Counted from the stretch's first letter, positions 15,647 to 26,892 are shown. The stretch: 64,000 nucleotides of DNA from Ruminococcus sp. YE71 (GCF_900119155.1 NZ_FPIR01000004.1:90222-154221); one strand, 5' to 3'. The notes: generated by a model not told the origin, from the sequence alone. Program-made: numbers and translations.

Positions 15647-15727
15647 TCAAAAAGTTTAGGAGGGGTCTGGGGAGACCCTTTTCAAAGGGTCCCCCAGCAG
15701 GGGCTCGGGGACGGCGTCCCCGCCCAG
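15647..15727 (+). repeat. Solo right-end copy of the dispersed repeat (R3)
   Basis: AAAAAGTTTAGGAGGGGTCT then a GGGGAGACCC/GGGTCCCCC hairpin, followed by a second GC-rich hairpin (GGGGACGGCGTCCCC). It matches the outer arm of R1/R6 but has no core and no opposite arm. Confidence 0.6.
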
Positions 15728-15799
15728 GGAATGTGGCTTTGACCCGTAAGCGCACAAACATCCCATCGCACCAAAGGTGCGACAAGACGTGTAAGGCTT

Positions 15800-16897
15800 T
15801 TACTTCCCCTCCCACTTGCTCTTGCTGAACGATTCCAGATCACACAGGAATAACACCTGATCATAATCCTTCGGGTCGATGATGTCCGTTACATTCTTAC
15901 CCTCGGGCAGGTCGTCGGGATCGATCAGCATTATCTCCGAATAATGCGGCAGTAAAAACGGTACAAAACAATGCGCATAGTCCGACCCAATCAGCAATAA
16001 CTTAGGCATACTCTCCGCCGTCGTCACGATCTTCGCTGTGCTCAGATCAGACGCGCCAAGGAAGAAACTGTACTTGTCAGCCTTCGTCAGTCCGCTTCGG
16101 CTGTATACCGACGTGCGGTTGTCCGTGACACCGTCATGCGTCACATCACAGGACTTCACATAACTGCCGAACTTGCAGCGGTAGGCGTTTATCCTGTCGG
16201 AGGGTACGCTACGCACTCCGCTCCTGTCGGCAAGACTCCCGAGGAACTCCACATGAGTGTACTCGACATCGTAGTTCTGCACACTGTAAAGCGTTCCACC
16301 CAGCTTCTGTATCGAAGCAGCATAGGCGGCATACGCACCCTGCGGCGTCCAGCGGTCGTCGGTGCGGTAGTAGATGTAGTTGTCACGCACCTTGTATAAC
16401 GAACCGAACACGTCCAGCGGGGTCACGTCGGGGTCGATGGCGTAGTACAGCTCGTCTATAATCTTCTGCTGGTCGTCAGCCCCGAGGGTGTCGGGCAGAT
16501 GCTCACGGTATATCCCCGAAGCCGTCGGCACAAGCATCACGTAGGCAGGCAGCGTGGGGGCAAGTCTGTGAAAACGCCCTATCGCTTCGCAGGAAGCGTA
16601 TGCCGCATCCGTGTCGAGACCGCTGTGAACGTCGATGAGCCGCTCACCGTCCGCGTCGTGGTAGACTCCGCCGAAACTCCGCTGCCCGAAAAGATGCGCA
16701 CACCTCGCATAGAGGACAAGCATCTTGTCCGACATGGGGAAACTCTCCGAAGCTGCCTGCTGAAACGCCGCCGCAGATTCGTCCGACTCCGCCGACGCTG
16801 CGAGTTCTCCTCTGCCGCCGAGAACGGTCATGACCCCTCCCACCGCGGCAAACCCGAAGAAAAGTACCACTGTTATAACTTCAATGAGCCTGCGCAC
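15800..16897 (-). CDS. DHHW/AlgX-like protein with degenerate catalytic motifs
   Basis: 365 residues from a GTG at 16897 preceded by GGAGG. An N-terminal membrane helix (about 5-27) anchors an extracytoplasmic domain of the SGNH-like DHHW family, which normally works beside an MBOAT protein to O-acetylate surface glycans. That partner is directly upstream. The family motifs are recognisable but altered: TDHHW is TDDRW (179-183), so the histidine is missing, and the DSYAN serine motif is GSDYAH (304-309), with Asp and Ser exchanged. It is probably catalytically inactive or changed in chemistry. The flanking FVPFLLPHYSEI segment is typical. Confidence 0.72.
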   Translation of the reverse strand: MRRLIEVITVVLFFGFAAVGGVMTVLGGRGELAASAESDESAAAFQQAASESFPMSDKMLVLYARCAHLFGQRSFGGVYHDADGERLIDVHSGLDTDAAYASCEAIGRFHRLAPTLPAYVMLVPTASGIYREHLPDTLGADDQQKIIDELYYAIDPDVTPLDVFGSLYKVRDNYIYYRTDDRWTPQGAYAAYAASIQKLGGTLYSVQNYDVEYTHVEFLGSLADRSGVRSVPSDRINAYRCKFGSYVKSCDVTHDGVTDNRTSVYSRSGLTKADKYSFFLGASDLSTAKIVTTAESMPKLLLIGSDYAHCFVPFLLPHYSEIMLIDPDDLPEGKNVTDIIDPKDYDQVLFLCDLESFSKSKWEGK

Positions 16898-16930
16898 AGA
16901 GCTTCCTCCTTCCTGCGTGAACACATCATA

Positions 16931-18250
16931 TCATCTGTTGAGCATATACGCCGAGCAGAGCACCAGCGCGATGACTTCGAGCACGGGCAGAATGAATATC
17001 AGCCAGCGTGTGTTCATCCGCCTCAGAGCCGTCGGCAGTACCGAACCCGTCACGAACAGCGCCGTCAGCAGCGGCAGCCACGACGCTTCGAGCAGATAGT
17101 TGAACACTTCGTTGTCGATGTCCGCCAGCGACAGCCCGAAGGCGGGCATCCCGTAAGGCAGCAGAGAAAGCGCCGCCAGCACGCCGCCTACAGATGCCGC
17201 CGCCAGCTTCGTGAACACCGCCCCCGTTATCGGCCGCGGTTCTTTCAGTCCGCTAGTGAACTTCAGCTGCAAGACCATCACAGCCGCCGCAGCCGCTCCT
17301 GCCGCCATCCCTTCCCAGCCGAAGGAGAACCACAGCAGAGCGAACATCGTACCTGCCGCCGACGCGAGCAGTTTCCTCCCCGTCAGACGAATTATCGGTG
17401 AGCAGATGTAGTCGCGTATCCACATGGTCAGATGAACGCATACACCGCCGAGCCTGCTTCGGAGGGAGCTGTCGAACAGCCGCCTGCGGACGGGCTGTCT
17501 CACCCTCAGTCCCATCATCATGGCGGTTCCCTGCCCCATGTACAGCAGACCCGAGATACCGCTCATGAACGCTCCGTACCATATCAGCAGAGAGAGCCAC
17601 GCCGCCGCGCCGCCCCTGCTTTTCACGGGGAGCGATGCGTATTCTTGCCACACATCTGAGAGCCTGCACGATATCAGCAGGAACTCCGCCAGTCCGAAAA
17701 CATACAGCCATATCCCCCTGCCCAGCTTGCGGAAGCTGACCTTCGGGGCGGCGAATATCTTCACGGTGCGCCTGTAGCGCAGTACGGGTCCCACCCCCGT
17801 CACAGGGAAGAAGGCGGAATATGCCGTCAGTGTGCCGATGTCCGCAGGTTCGTGGCCGCGCCATACGTCTGCCAGATAGGACACGAAATGCAGAGCGATG
17901 ACCGCACCGCCTGCCACCGCTATCCCCGACAGCGGCGCAAGGTCCGCTCCCCTGCCCTTCGCAAAGAACACGAACATAGCCGCCTGCAACACCATATCCG
18001 AAGCGAATAGGATACGGCAGAGCTTTATCCTGTCGGGACGGGCGCGGCTGTCGGCTATCACCCTGCCCGAGACGTAGACCGCCGCCAGATCTGCGCCGTA
18101 GACGGCAAGTCCCCATATCCCCTGCGATGCTATGACCGCAAGGTTCGCCGCCGCGATGAGCCATCGGCGGTGTTTCGCAGGTGTGAGCCTGTACACACCC
18201 ATGAACACGGGCAGAAAGAAAAACAGATATATCAGGCTGTACAGTGTCAA
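16931..18250 (-). CDS. MBOAT-family membrane O-acyltransferase homologue with H-to-E change
   Basis: 439 residues, about ten membrane helices. Family landmarks are SYLADVWRG (124-132), FFPVTGVGPVLRYR (147-160) and HLTMWIRDY (273-281). The motif that should read GLWHG is FGWEG (310-314), so the invariant catalytic histidine is glutamate 313. The DHHW-like gene follows after 33 bp, the usual pairing for moving acetyl groups across the membrane to surface polymers. With both partners altered, the pair may be a relic or may bind or transport without acyl transfer. It lies behind RNase M5 with a 25-bp gap. Confidence 0.75.
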   Translation of the reverse strand: MTLYSLIYLFFFLPVFMGVYRLTPAKHRRWLIAAANLAVIASQGIWGLAVYGADLAAVYVSGRVIADSRARPDRIKLCRILFASDMVLQAAMFVFFAKGRGADLAPLSGIAVAGGAVIALHFVSYLADVWRGHEPADIGTLTAYSAFFPVTGVGPVLRYRRTVKIFAAPKVSFRKLGRGIWLYVFGLAEFLLISCRLSDVWQEYASLPVKSRGGAAAWLSLLIWYGAFMSGISGLLYMGQGTAMMMGLRVRQPVRRRLFDSSLRSRLGGVCVHLTMWIRDYICSPIIRLTGRKLLASAAGTMFALLWFSFGWEGMAAGAAAAAVMVLQLKFTSGLKEPRPITGAVFTKLAAASVGGVLAALSLLPYGMPAFGLSLADIDNEVFNYLLEASWLPLLTALFVTGSVLPTALRRMNTRWLIFILPVLEVIALVLCSAYMLNR

Positions 18251-18275
18251 GGGTGTCCACCGCCTTTCGTTCGGG

Positions 18276-18863
18276 TCATTCTTCGTTCATCAGGTCTGTG
18301 AGCTCTTCACGGGTGTAGAGGGTGTTGAGCAGGTCGAGCAGTGCCGACGGAGACAGCCCCGACGGCAGATTTAGCCGCTGACATAGCGCAGCGCGGCGCT
18401 CGGACGCGTCGGGCGTTCCCGACAGACCGAGCATGAAAAGATCGTTCTTCGTGACAGGCTCCCCCTGCTTCGGCTTCTCGTCGGCAAAGGGTTCCAGCAG
18501 TCTGCGAAGGATATCCGCGTCTATCCCCTCCACCCCGAGAGTGCCCTCCTTCGAGGGTTCGGCCTTGCGGCGTTCCTTGCCTTTTATCTGGGGGATGTGC
18601 AGTTCGGCTATGCGCGTATGAAGTTCTTTGGGCAGGATGCTTTTTATGTGGGCGCGTATCTGTCTGCCTGCCCTGTCCGAGTCGGTCAGCACGATGAGCC
18701 CCGTCGTTTCGGCGTAGCGCCTGATAAGTCGGCAGGTCTCGCGGCTCTTGTAGATGCCGAAGCCGCCCGTCACGATGATAACGCCGTCAACGATCGAGCT
18801 GAGCTTTATCTTGTCGTACCGTCCCTCGACGACTATCGCCCTTGAGATGTGCAGTTTTTCCAT
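18276..18863 (-). CDS. rnmV: Ribonuclease M5-like TOPRIM protein (DUF4093)
   Basis: Matures the 5S rRNA precursor in Firmicutes. 195 residues from ATG 18863, which has GAGGTG upstream; the longer frame overlaps holA without family similarity. The N-terminal TOPRIM domain shows the catalytic glutamate in VVEGRYDKIKL (near residue 13) and the acidic pair in LTDSDRAGRQIR. TGGFGIYK lies between them. The C-terminal half (DUF4093, with GVEGIDADILRRLL) is typical. The gene starts 7 bp after holA. Confidence 0.88.
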   Translation of the reverse strand: MEKLHISRAIVVEGRYDKIKLSSIVDGVIIVTGGFGIYKSRETCRLIRRYAETTGLIVLTDSDRAGRQIRAHIKSILPKELHTRIAELHIPQIKGKERRKAEPSKEGTLGVEGIDADILRRLLEPFADEKPKQGEPVTKNDLFMLGLSGTPDASERRAALCQRLNLPSGLSPSALLDLLNTLYTREELTDLMNEE

Positions 18864-18870
18864 GCGCACC

Positions 18871-19959
18871 TCACGCCATCGAGCTTGCGGCAAACTGCTC
18901 CACCGCAAGATAAGCCGCCGCATCGTTCATCGAAGAGGTCTTCATGCGAAGCTCGGTGTCCGACAGCAGAGTGAGCGTGCGGCGCAGGCGGTCGGGGTCG
19001 ATGCTCATGCAGTCGTCATACGCCTTTCTCACGGCAAACTCGCGGTTCTTCGGGTAGCCGAAGTCCTTCGCACAGTCGGAATCCGTCCGTCCTGCCGACC
19101 TTGCGAGCCTTGCGCGGTAGATGTCCGCAAGGGACATATTTATGACCGAGAGTATCTGCATCGGCTCGTAGTTCTGCGCTCTGAGCTCGGTCAGTCTCGC
19201 GAACACGAATGCGGCGTTTCCGCGAAGGATGTTGACCGCGAGGGTAAAGCCGTCGCTCTCGACCTTTCGGATGACGAGCGCGTCGATCGCCTCACGCTCG
19301 ATGGTGCCGCCGTTTGCGTAGGCGCAGAGCTTTTCGGTCTCCATAGCGATGCTCGCGGTGTCACACAGGCAGAGCTGTGCGATATACTCCGCGTCGCGCT
19401 GTGAGATGGAACAGCCGTTGTTCTTCACCGCCGCCGTTATCATCTTGCCCTGCTCGTACACCGACTTGAAGGCGAACTCCACCACCGTGCCGAACTTCTG
19501 GCACTTCTCAAAGAACCTCTGGTTCTTGTCCGAGAGGGAGCGGCGGTTCTTGTAGGGCTTTTCGCCGCCTGCGATGAGCATCAGCACCGTAGTTTCGGGG
19601 ATGTCCTCGATGAGCTTTCGCAGGATGTCCGCTTTCGTGGGCGGGAGCGAATCCATGTCGAGACCGCTGAGGGTCACCACCACCCTCTCGGCGAACATCG
19701 GCAGTACCTGCACCGCGTCGGCGAGCGCTTCCATATCAAGCTGGTCGCCTGCGTCGAAGGTATGCAGGTTCATTACCTGAGCTTCCTTCGGGCAGAGCCG
19801 TTCGGTGAGCTTTTTCACGAACGGGTCGAGTGCGCCCGTATCCCTGCCGTAGAACAGGTACAGGTTCGAGTATTCCTTTGCGCGTATCGCCTTGCCGCAC
19901 TCGGAGGGCGAGGTCGGCGCGAATTTCTGTTTGTAGCCCTTCTGTTTCGGAGCCGCCAT
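18871..19959 (-). CDS. holA: DNA polymerase III subunit delta
   Basis: Clamp-loader subunit that opens the beta sliding clamp. 362 residues, normal length. The N-terminal LYLFYGRDTGALDPFVKKL segment is the family's degenerate AAA+ P-loop region, followed by the clamp-binding region (LPMFAERVVVTLSGLD). The C-terminal collar contains the conserved ILSVINMSLADIYRARL. I chose the ATG at 19959 with GAGGTG six bases upstream over a GTG nine bases earlier. It begins about 170 bp behind the HIT gene. Confidence 0.9.
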   Translation of the reverse strand: MAAPKQKGYKQKFAPTSPSECGKAIRAKEYSNLYLFYGRDTGALDPFVKKLTERLCPKEAQVMNLHTFDAGDQLDMEALADAVQVLPMFAERVVVTLSGLDMDSLPPTKADILRKLIEDIPETTVLMLIAGGEKPYKNRRSLSDKNQRFFEKCQKFGTVVEFAFKSVYEQGKMITAAVKNNGCSISQRDAEYIAQLCLCDTASIAMETEKLCAYANGGTIEREAIDALVIRKVESDGFTLAVNILRGNAAFVFARLTELRAQNYEPMQILSVINMSLADIYRARLARSAGRTDSDCAKDFGYPKNREFAVRKAYDDCMSIDPDRLRRTLTLLSDTELRMKTSSMNDAAAYLAVEQFAASSMA

Positions 19960-20130
19960 GATGTTCACCTCTTGTCACACACATCAACAGACAAGAAATA
20001 CGGAAAAAGCACTTCGGGCATCCCCCGCCCCCTGCCGCCGATCTGCGGCATAAGGGCTCAAAGGTCGCCTTTATCACATGATTTTTCCGTATCTCTGCAT
20101 TGTTCTTTACTTATCTTCCGCTGTCAACTG

Positions 20131-20475
20131 TCAGCCTGCGGGCCACGCAAGGTCGCGTCCTGCCAGCACATGGAAGTGGATGTGGAACACGCTCTGTCCC
20201 GCTCTTTCGCCGCAGTTCGTAACTACGCGGAAGCCGTCCCTGAACTCCTCGTGCTCCGCCGCCAGCTTCGAGATTACCTCGTAGATATGTGCGATGACCG
20301 CGCTGTTCTCGGGGGTGATGTCGCTGAGCTTTGCGATGTGGGTCTTGGGGATGACCAGCCAGTGGATAGGCGCGGTAGGTGCGATGTCGGCAAAGACATA
20401 CACCTGCTCGTCCTCGAATATCTTGGTCGAGGGTATCTCCCCTGCGATTATTTTGCAGAATAAGCAGTCGTTCAT
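20131..20475 (-). CDS. HIT-family nucleotide-binding protein (HinT-like)
   Basis: 114 residues, the size of bacterial HinT purine nucleoside phosphoramidases. It begins CLFCKIIAGEIPSTKIFED, the standard HIT start with the CxxC that often binds zinc. The histidine triad HIHFHVL is followed by LAGRDLAWPAG. A strong GGAGG-type site precedes the ATG. It lies between the lipoprotein gene and holA, probably in the same long minus-strand unit. Confidence 0.93.
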   Translation of the reverse strand: MNDCLFCKIIAGEIPSTKIFEDEQVYVFADIAPTAPIHWLVIPKTHIAKLSDITPENSAVIAHIYEVISKLAAEHEEFRDGFRVVTNCGERAGQSVFHIHFHVLAGRDLAWPAG

Positions 20476-20518
20476 TGTGATTTCCTCCTTCTATATAAAC
20501 CTTTTCCGCAGACGTACT

Positions 20519-21115
20519 TTATTTTGCGGAAATGCTGTTCAACATAACGCTTGTCACAGCGTAGCCCTTACTCAGCAGGATATCTGTCATCCCCTGCGCG
20601 ATCTGCGGGGTATAAGCGCTGATCTCCTCAAAGCTCACGCCGCTTGCCGCAAGCTCCGCCGCCTTCACGCCGAACGCAGAGATTGCCTTCTGGGCGAGTT
20701 TAGCCTCGAACTCTTTGGTGTCGGTGACTTCCTCACCGTCGAAGAACGGCAGATACTCTATCTGACCGTTCATTTTGAGCGAGAGCAGTTCGCCCGTCGT
20801 GCTGTCCCTGAAAGGCACAGGTTCAGCCGTACCGAACTCCACTGTGTTTGCGGCAAGATCGGAGTGTTCCTCGATGATGGTCTCGCCCGGGGTGGTATCG
20901 GGAGCTTCGGTCTCGGCAGGCTGTGTATCCTCAGTCAGAGACTCATCTTCGCCTGCGTCCTCCATAGTCAGTTCGGGCATCACCAGTTCTGCTGTAGTCT
21001 GCTGTTCAAAGGTGTAGTCGGAATTGCTTTCCTTTTCCTTATTGCCGCAGCCCGTCAGCGACAGCAGCACAGCCGCCGACGACAGTCCTGCGATCACTCT
21101 TGTGATACTCTTCAT
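20519..21115 (-). CDS. Predicted lipoprotein of unknown function
   Basis: 198 residues. Signal peptide MKSITRVIAGLSSAAVLLSL with lipobox LTGC, so Cys22 should carry the lipid and the protein faces the cell wall. Residues 25-85 are an acidic Glu/Thr/Asp-rich linker. The remaining C-terminal domain of about 110 residues (GQIEYLPFFDGEEVTD onward) has no motif I recognise. It starts 25 bp after alaS and probably belongs to the alaS transcription unit. Confidence 0.8.
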   Translation of the reverse strand: MKSITRVIAGLSSAAVLLSLTGCGNKEKESNSDYTFEQQTTAELVMPELTMEDAGEDESLTEDTQPAETEAPDTTPGETIIEEHSDLAANTVEFGTAEPVPFRDSTTGELLSLKMNGQIEYLPFFDGEEVTDTKEFEAKLAQKAISAFGVKAAELAASGVSFEEISAYTPQIAQGMTDILLSKGYAVTSVMLNSISAK

Positions 21116-21140
21116 TACGATCCTCCGTGATATGATTCCG

Positions 21141-23786
<2,646 letters not shown>

Positions 23787-23836
23787 TTTAGTTTCCTCCG
23801 AAATATATAGTTGATAATTGTAAATGATAAACTATT

Positions 23837-25057
23837 TTATGCCTTTGCCAGCAGTTCCCTGACTGCGCGGGTCTTTTCGCCGCCGCGCTCGGCGTAAAAA
23901 ACGGGCGTACAGCCGCAGCTGTCGGTGACGTTCAGGTCAGTGCCCTTTTTCAGAAGGTAGTTGATGCCTGCGGCGTTGCCCGACTTTGCGAAATCGAACG
24001 CCAGCGGCGCAAGGTCGAGACCGCTCTCGTCGGCGACTGCGAACAGCCGCGGGTCGTTCGTCTGTGAGAACAGGCGCACGCCCTGTTTTTTCAGCTCGGC
24101 GTCGAACTGTGCGCGGTAATTCTTGCGGATGTACAGCGCGATATCGGGCGAACAATGCATCGCCCACCCGAGGGGCGACATGGATGCCACGCTCTTGCCG
24201 AGGTCTGCGCCTGCCGCCATCACCGCCCTGAATCCTTCAAGGTCGCCGTGCTGAGCGCAGAAACCGAGGGGGGTGTTCATGTAGGGGATAGCCTTGTTGA
24301 GCTGAGCAGGGCTCGCCTTTTTCGCACGGGCGATTATCTGCTCGGTATCGCCGATGTAGCACGCATAGACAAGGCTCTTACGTATCCTTTCGGCGTCGTC
24401 CATCACGGCTTCGAGCTTCGCCCTGCCTTCCTCACCCGGAGGGGTCAGACCGTACTCTATCCAGAACATGACGTAGCTGCTGTAGCCGTCGTACAGCACC
24501 GAATTGTACTCCGACTCGGGGTAGAAGCGCTGGATGACGGGGGTGCCGTACTCGAACCGCCAGAGGTGGATACCCGGCTGTTTCCCCTGCTCGCTGAACT
24601 GTTTCATGTAGCGGTCGTGGATAGAATCTGCGCCGCCGAACCAGTCGGTGTAGGTGACCACCGAACCGTCCCTGACCGTGTAGATATTCGCCTGACGTGA
24701 GTTCCTCGACGCGATGAGCACAAGGAAGAAGGCGTCGATGCACAGATCATGAGCCAGATCGTGGAGCCAGCCGTCGGGGTCGTTCATCAGGTTCGTATAC
24801 ATGACGGTGACCTCTTCGGGAGTCGGCTTGCGGGTCTTGCCCGCCATGCTTTCCTGACAGGCTCCGCACCTGCGAAGTATGCGGCGCGCCTTCACGATGG
24901 ACAGGTCGCCGTTGGGCACGCTCGCCAGCTGAGGGTCGGGCGAACCGTTTCTGTAAATGCCGCTTTCGTCCTCCCAGAAGCAGACGGGGCAGATCTCCCA
25001 GGCGCCGAGCTCATCGAGCGTCAGGCAGCCGCAGCACGGACATTGTTTTTTTTCCAT
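23837..25057 (-). CDS. CPCC cysteine-rich domain and ankyrin-like repeat protein in the alanine T-box operon
   Basis: 406 residues. Residues 4-30 form a CPCC domain (CPCCGCLTLDELGAWEICPV, then CFWEDE), a small zinc-knuckle fold found mainly in uncharacterised and toxin-associated proteins. The middle (about 60-240) has no motif I know. From about 260 on there are ankyrin-like units (NTPLGFCAQHGDLEGFRAVM; NAAGINYLLKKGTDLNVTDS; GCTPVFYAERGG). It is the first gene behind the T-box and is separated from alaS by 50 bp, so it should respond to alanine-tRNA charging. A role linked to alanine or tRNA-Ala is inference. ATG 25057 has AAAGG upstream. Confidence 0.75.
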   Translation of the reverse strand: MEKKQCPCCGCLTLDELGAWEICPVCFWEDESGIYRNGSPDPQLASVPNGDLSIVKARRILRRCGACQESMAGKTRKPTPEEVTVMYTNLMNDPDGWLHDLAHDLCIDAFFLVLIASRNSRQANIYTVRDGSVVTYTDWFGGADSIHDRYMKQFSEQGKQPGIHLWRFEYGTPVIQRFYPESEYNSVLYDGYSSYVMFWIEYGLTPPGEEGRAKLEAVMDDAERIRKSLVYACYIGDTEQIIARAKKASPAQLNKAIPYMNTPLGFCAQHGDLEGFRAVMAAGADLGKSVASMSPLGWAMHCSPDIALYIRKNYRAQFDAELKKQGVRLFSQTNDPRLFAVADESGLDLAPLAFDFAKSGNAAGINYLLKKGTDLNVTDSCGCTPVFYAERGGEKTRAVRELLAKA

Positions 25058-25073
25058 ATGACATCCTTTCATA

Positions 25074-25312
25074 ATAAAAGCCGCTTCGCCCCTGAAACAT
25101 GGGACGAAGCGAACTCCGTGTTACCACCCAAATTACCGCACGGCTGGACCACGCGGTCACTCAAACCCCTTAACGCGGGAAAACGCCGCCGTTTTCGGCG
25201 GTGCTCGGGAGCAGCACTCGGGTGCGGCAGTACGGGGCTTTCAGCGATACGCTCCGCTCTCTGTGAATGTCACCTGCCCGATCAATCTCCGTCACGGCAT
25301 TTTGCACATATA
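25074..25312 (-). promoter_or_regulatory. T-box riboswitch, alanine (GCU specifier)
   Basis: Minus-strand leader of about 240 nt. Stem I has GGGCAG pairing with CTGCC and the AGAGAGCGGAG distal arm. The specifier loop reads GAGT-GCT-G before CTCC, which pairs with GGAG; GCU (25215-25213) codes for alanine. The T-box sequence GGGTGGTAACACGG is at 25129-25116; its TGGT bulge matches an ACCA tRNA end. The terminator stem is 25111-25101 with 25092-25082, followed by CTTTTATTAT just before the first gene. It controls the CPCC/ankyrin gene and alaS. Confidence 0.9.
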
Positions 25313-25317
25313 TATCC

Positions 25318-25346
25318 ATTATACAGTAGCAAATCCCGTTTGTCAA
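25318..25346 (-). promoter_or_regulatory. Consensus promoter for the T-box/alaS operon
   Basis: TTGACA (25346-25341), 17 bp, TATAAT (25323-25318) on the minus strand: fully consensus. Confidence 0.9.
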
Positions 25347-25373
25347 GAGCACAGACGCATTTTAATAAAAATG

Positions 25374-25403
25374 CAAAAAAATAAGCCCCACACGATGTGA
25401 GGC
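25374..25403 (-). terminator. Terminator of the candidate small RNA
   Basis: Stem 25403-25396 with 25392-25385, UCG loop, then TTATTTTTTT on the minus strand. Confidence 0.85.
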
Positions 25404-25503
25404 GGTAGATGAAACAAAATAAAACTATGTGTAGAACAAAAGAAAGGAGACAACAAAACGGATGTTAGTTTCAAACATTACTGAATGAGTTACTTAACAT
25501 CAT
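25374..25503 (-). ncRNA. Candidate small RNA with anti-Shine-Dalgarno stretch
   Basis: A transcription unit of about 130 nt without a plausible protein. The predicted RNA has a 5' hairpin closed by GATGTTA/TAACATC, then a single-stranded C/U-rich stretch containing TCTCCTTTCTTTTGTTC (25450-25434), complementary to AAAGGAG-type ribosome-binding sites. An 8-bp terminator stem GCCTCACA/TGTGGGGC with T-run closes it. The only ORF is a 10-codon leaderless frame. Known Gram-positive regulators such as RoxS/RsaE have comparable C-rich seed regions; function here is inference. Confidence 0.6.
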
Positions 25504-25507
25504 CTAT

Positions 25508-25536
25508 ATTATATACTAATTTCGGCGATAAGTCAA
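25508..25536 (-). promoter_or_regulatory. Promoter of the candidate small RNA
   Basis: TTGACT (25536-25531), 17 bp, TATAAT (25513-25508) on the minus strand. Confidence 0.8.
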
Positions 25537-25778
25537 GAGTTTCGGCTGATTTTTATTTTTAACTATTTTTTTTCAGCATTATGCACAAAATCGTTTTGTG
25601 CGGTTCGCCTAAATCGACGGTTTTTTACATAAAAGATTTATCTAATATTAACATAGATATACTATGTGAACATTATCCTGAAATCTACTTTAAATATACC
25701 TTAAATCGCCGAAAAAGGCTTAAAAGATGGTTTACAAATAGTTTACCTGATACGGCAGCGATATAGCGCGTTTTTTCC

Positions 25779-25807
25779 TTGATTCGCCGTGGAAAATGTG
25801 ATATAAT
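25779..25807 (+). promoter_or_regulatory. Promoter for the membrane-protein gene at 25853
   Basis: TTGATT (25779-25784), 17 bp ending TGTGA, TATAAT (25802-25807). The AT-rich stretch from 25540 to 25778 shows no other feature. Confidence 0.75.
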
Positions 25808-25852
25808 ATATAGAAAATAATGTAAGCCGCAATTCCGAAAAAGAGGGAAAAT

Positions 25853-26773
25853 ATGAAGCTCAGACAAGCAACCGTACCGAGGCTGCCCGTGTGGTCGTGT
25901 ATACTGCTCACAGCCCTGCTGTCTGCGGTGGTATCAGCGGTCTCGGGAATTCTTTTCATACTGATCGCAAGTGCGCCCATCAATACCGTCATCGTGGTGC
26001 TGAGCACGGCGGTGCTCGTGCTGATGCCTGCATTCGCGGTCAAGACGCTCTGCGTGTTCATCGGTTTCAGGGAACGCAGGCTGACTACCCTGCTTCTGAC
26101 GCTGGGGTATCTGGCATCGCTGTGGGCGTCCTTCGCGTTCTACGTCAGCCACGACTACGAACTGAGCGTATACCGCTATATGCGCGCAACCGATGCCGAT
26201 GTCTACTATTTCGGCGGATATGAAGACCTGCACGCCGACTACGCCGACGCCGCGGATTTCATGATTCAGATGCAGCAGGCGCCCGCCTCCATCGTGCTGG
26301 AGAGCATGAGCGAGGGCAAGCTACGTGCGCTGACAGCCGAACAGCTGGAGACCATAAACAGCGAGTCGTTATGGGACTATTTCGACTACAGCCACATCTT
26401 AGGCAAGTCCGCCGACGAGGTGGATGCGTCACTGAGGGCAGCGCGGACGATGAACGCATACGATTTCACCTTCGATTACAGAGGGCTCCGTGCGAAGAAC
26501 TGGGGCTATATGCTCGAAAAGCCGTCGCGGTGCAGTGACGAGATACGCTCGATCGCGAAGTACGGCTCCCACGCGGTGAAGTTCGACACGTTCAGCTTTT
26601 TCATCTTCGCACAGCTGGCGGTCATCGTGATGATAGGCGTCCATTTCGACATCGACGCGAAGGGTCAGCTGATATACGTCTACGAGCCGTTGAAGCTCGA
26701 AATGATAAAAGCGATAGTACGCCGTTCGGGCGAAGCGCTGCGCGAGATGAAGCAGGGCTGGAAAATAAAATAG
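25853..26773 (+). CDS. Multi-pass membrane protein of unknown function
   Basis: 306 residues. Three hydrophobic helices in the first 105 residues (about 15-40, 44-68, 80-102) and one near 245-262 flank a soluble region of about 130 residues rich in Tyr, Asp and Ala (YYFGGYEDLHADYADAADFM). The C-terminal tail is basic. I do not recognise the family. AGAGGG precedes the ATG. It is monocistronic, with its own promoter and terminator. Confidence 0.75.
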   Translation: MKLRQATVPRLPVWSCILLTALLSAVVSAVSGILFILIASAPINTVIVVLSTAVLVLMPAFAVKTLCVFIGFRERRLTTLLLTLGYLASLWASFAFYVSHDYELSVYRYMRATDADVYYFGGYEDLHADYADAADFMIQMQQAPASIVLESMSEGKLRALTAEQLETINSESLWDYFDYSHILGKSADEVDASLRAARTMNAYDFTFDYRGLRAKNWGYMLEKPSRCSDEIRSIAKYGSHAVKFDTFSFFIFAQLAVIVMIGVHFDIDAKGQLIYVYEPLKLEMIKAIVRRSGEALREMKQGWKIK

Positions 26774-26826
26774 GACTGCTGTAAAAAAGGTATCGCCCGT
26801 AAGATGGATACCCATATAGAAGTTTT

Positions 26827-26866
26827 GCTCCGAAGCATTTCAAAATGCTTCGGAGCATTCGTTTTT
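26827..26866 (+). terminator. Terminator downstream of the 25853 gene
   Basis: 12-bp stem GCTCCGAAGCAT/ATGCTTCGGAGC (26827-26838 with 26845-26856) then ATTCGTTTTT. Confidence 0.85.
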
Positions 26867-26892
26867 ATACGGCTGCTAAAACAATTCATAAT

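Noticed and set aside
25443-25487. Plus-strand 8-codon peptide with AAAGGAG site opposite the candidate small RNA
   Set aside because: The site is the complement of the sRNA seed, no plus-strand promoter or terminator is seen, and the peptide is very short.
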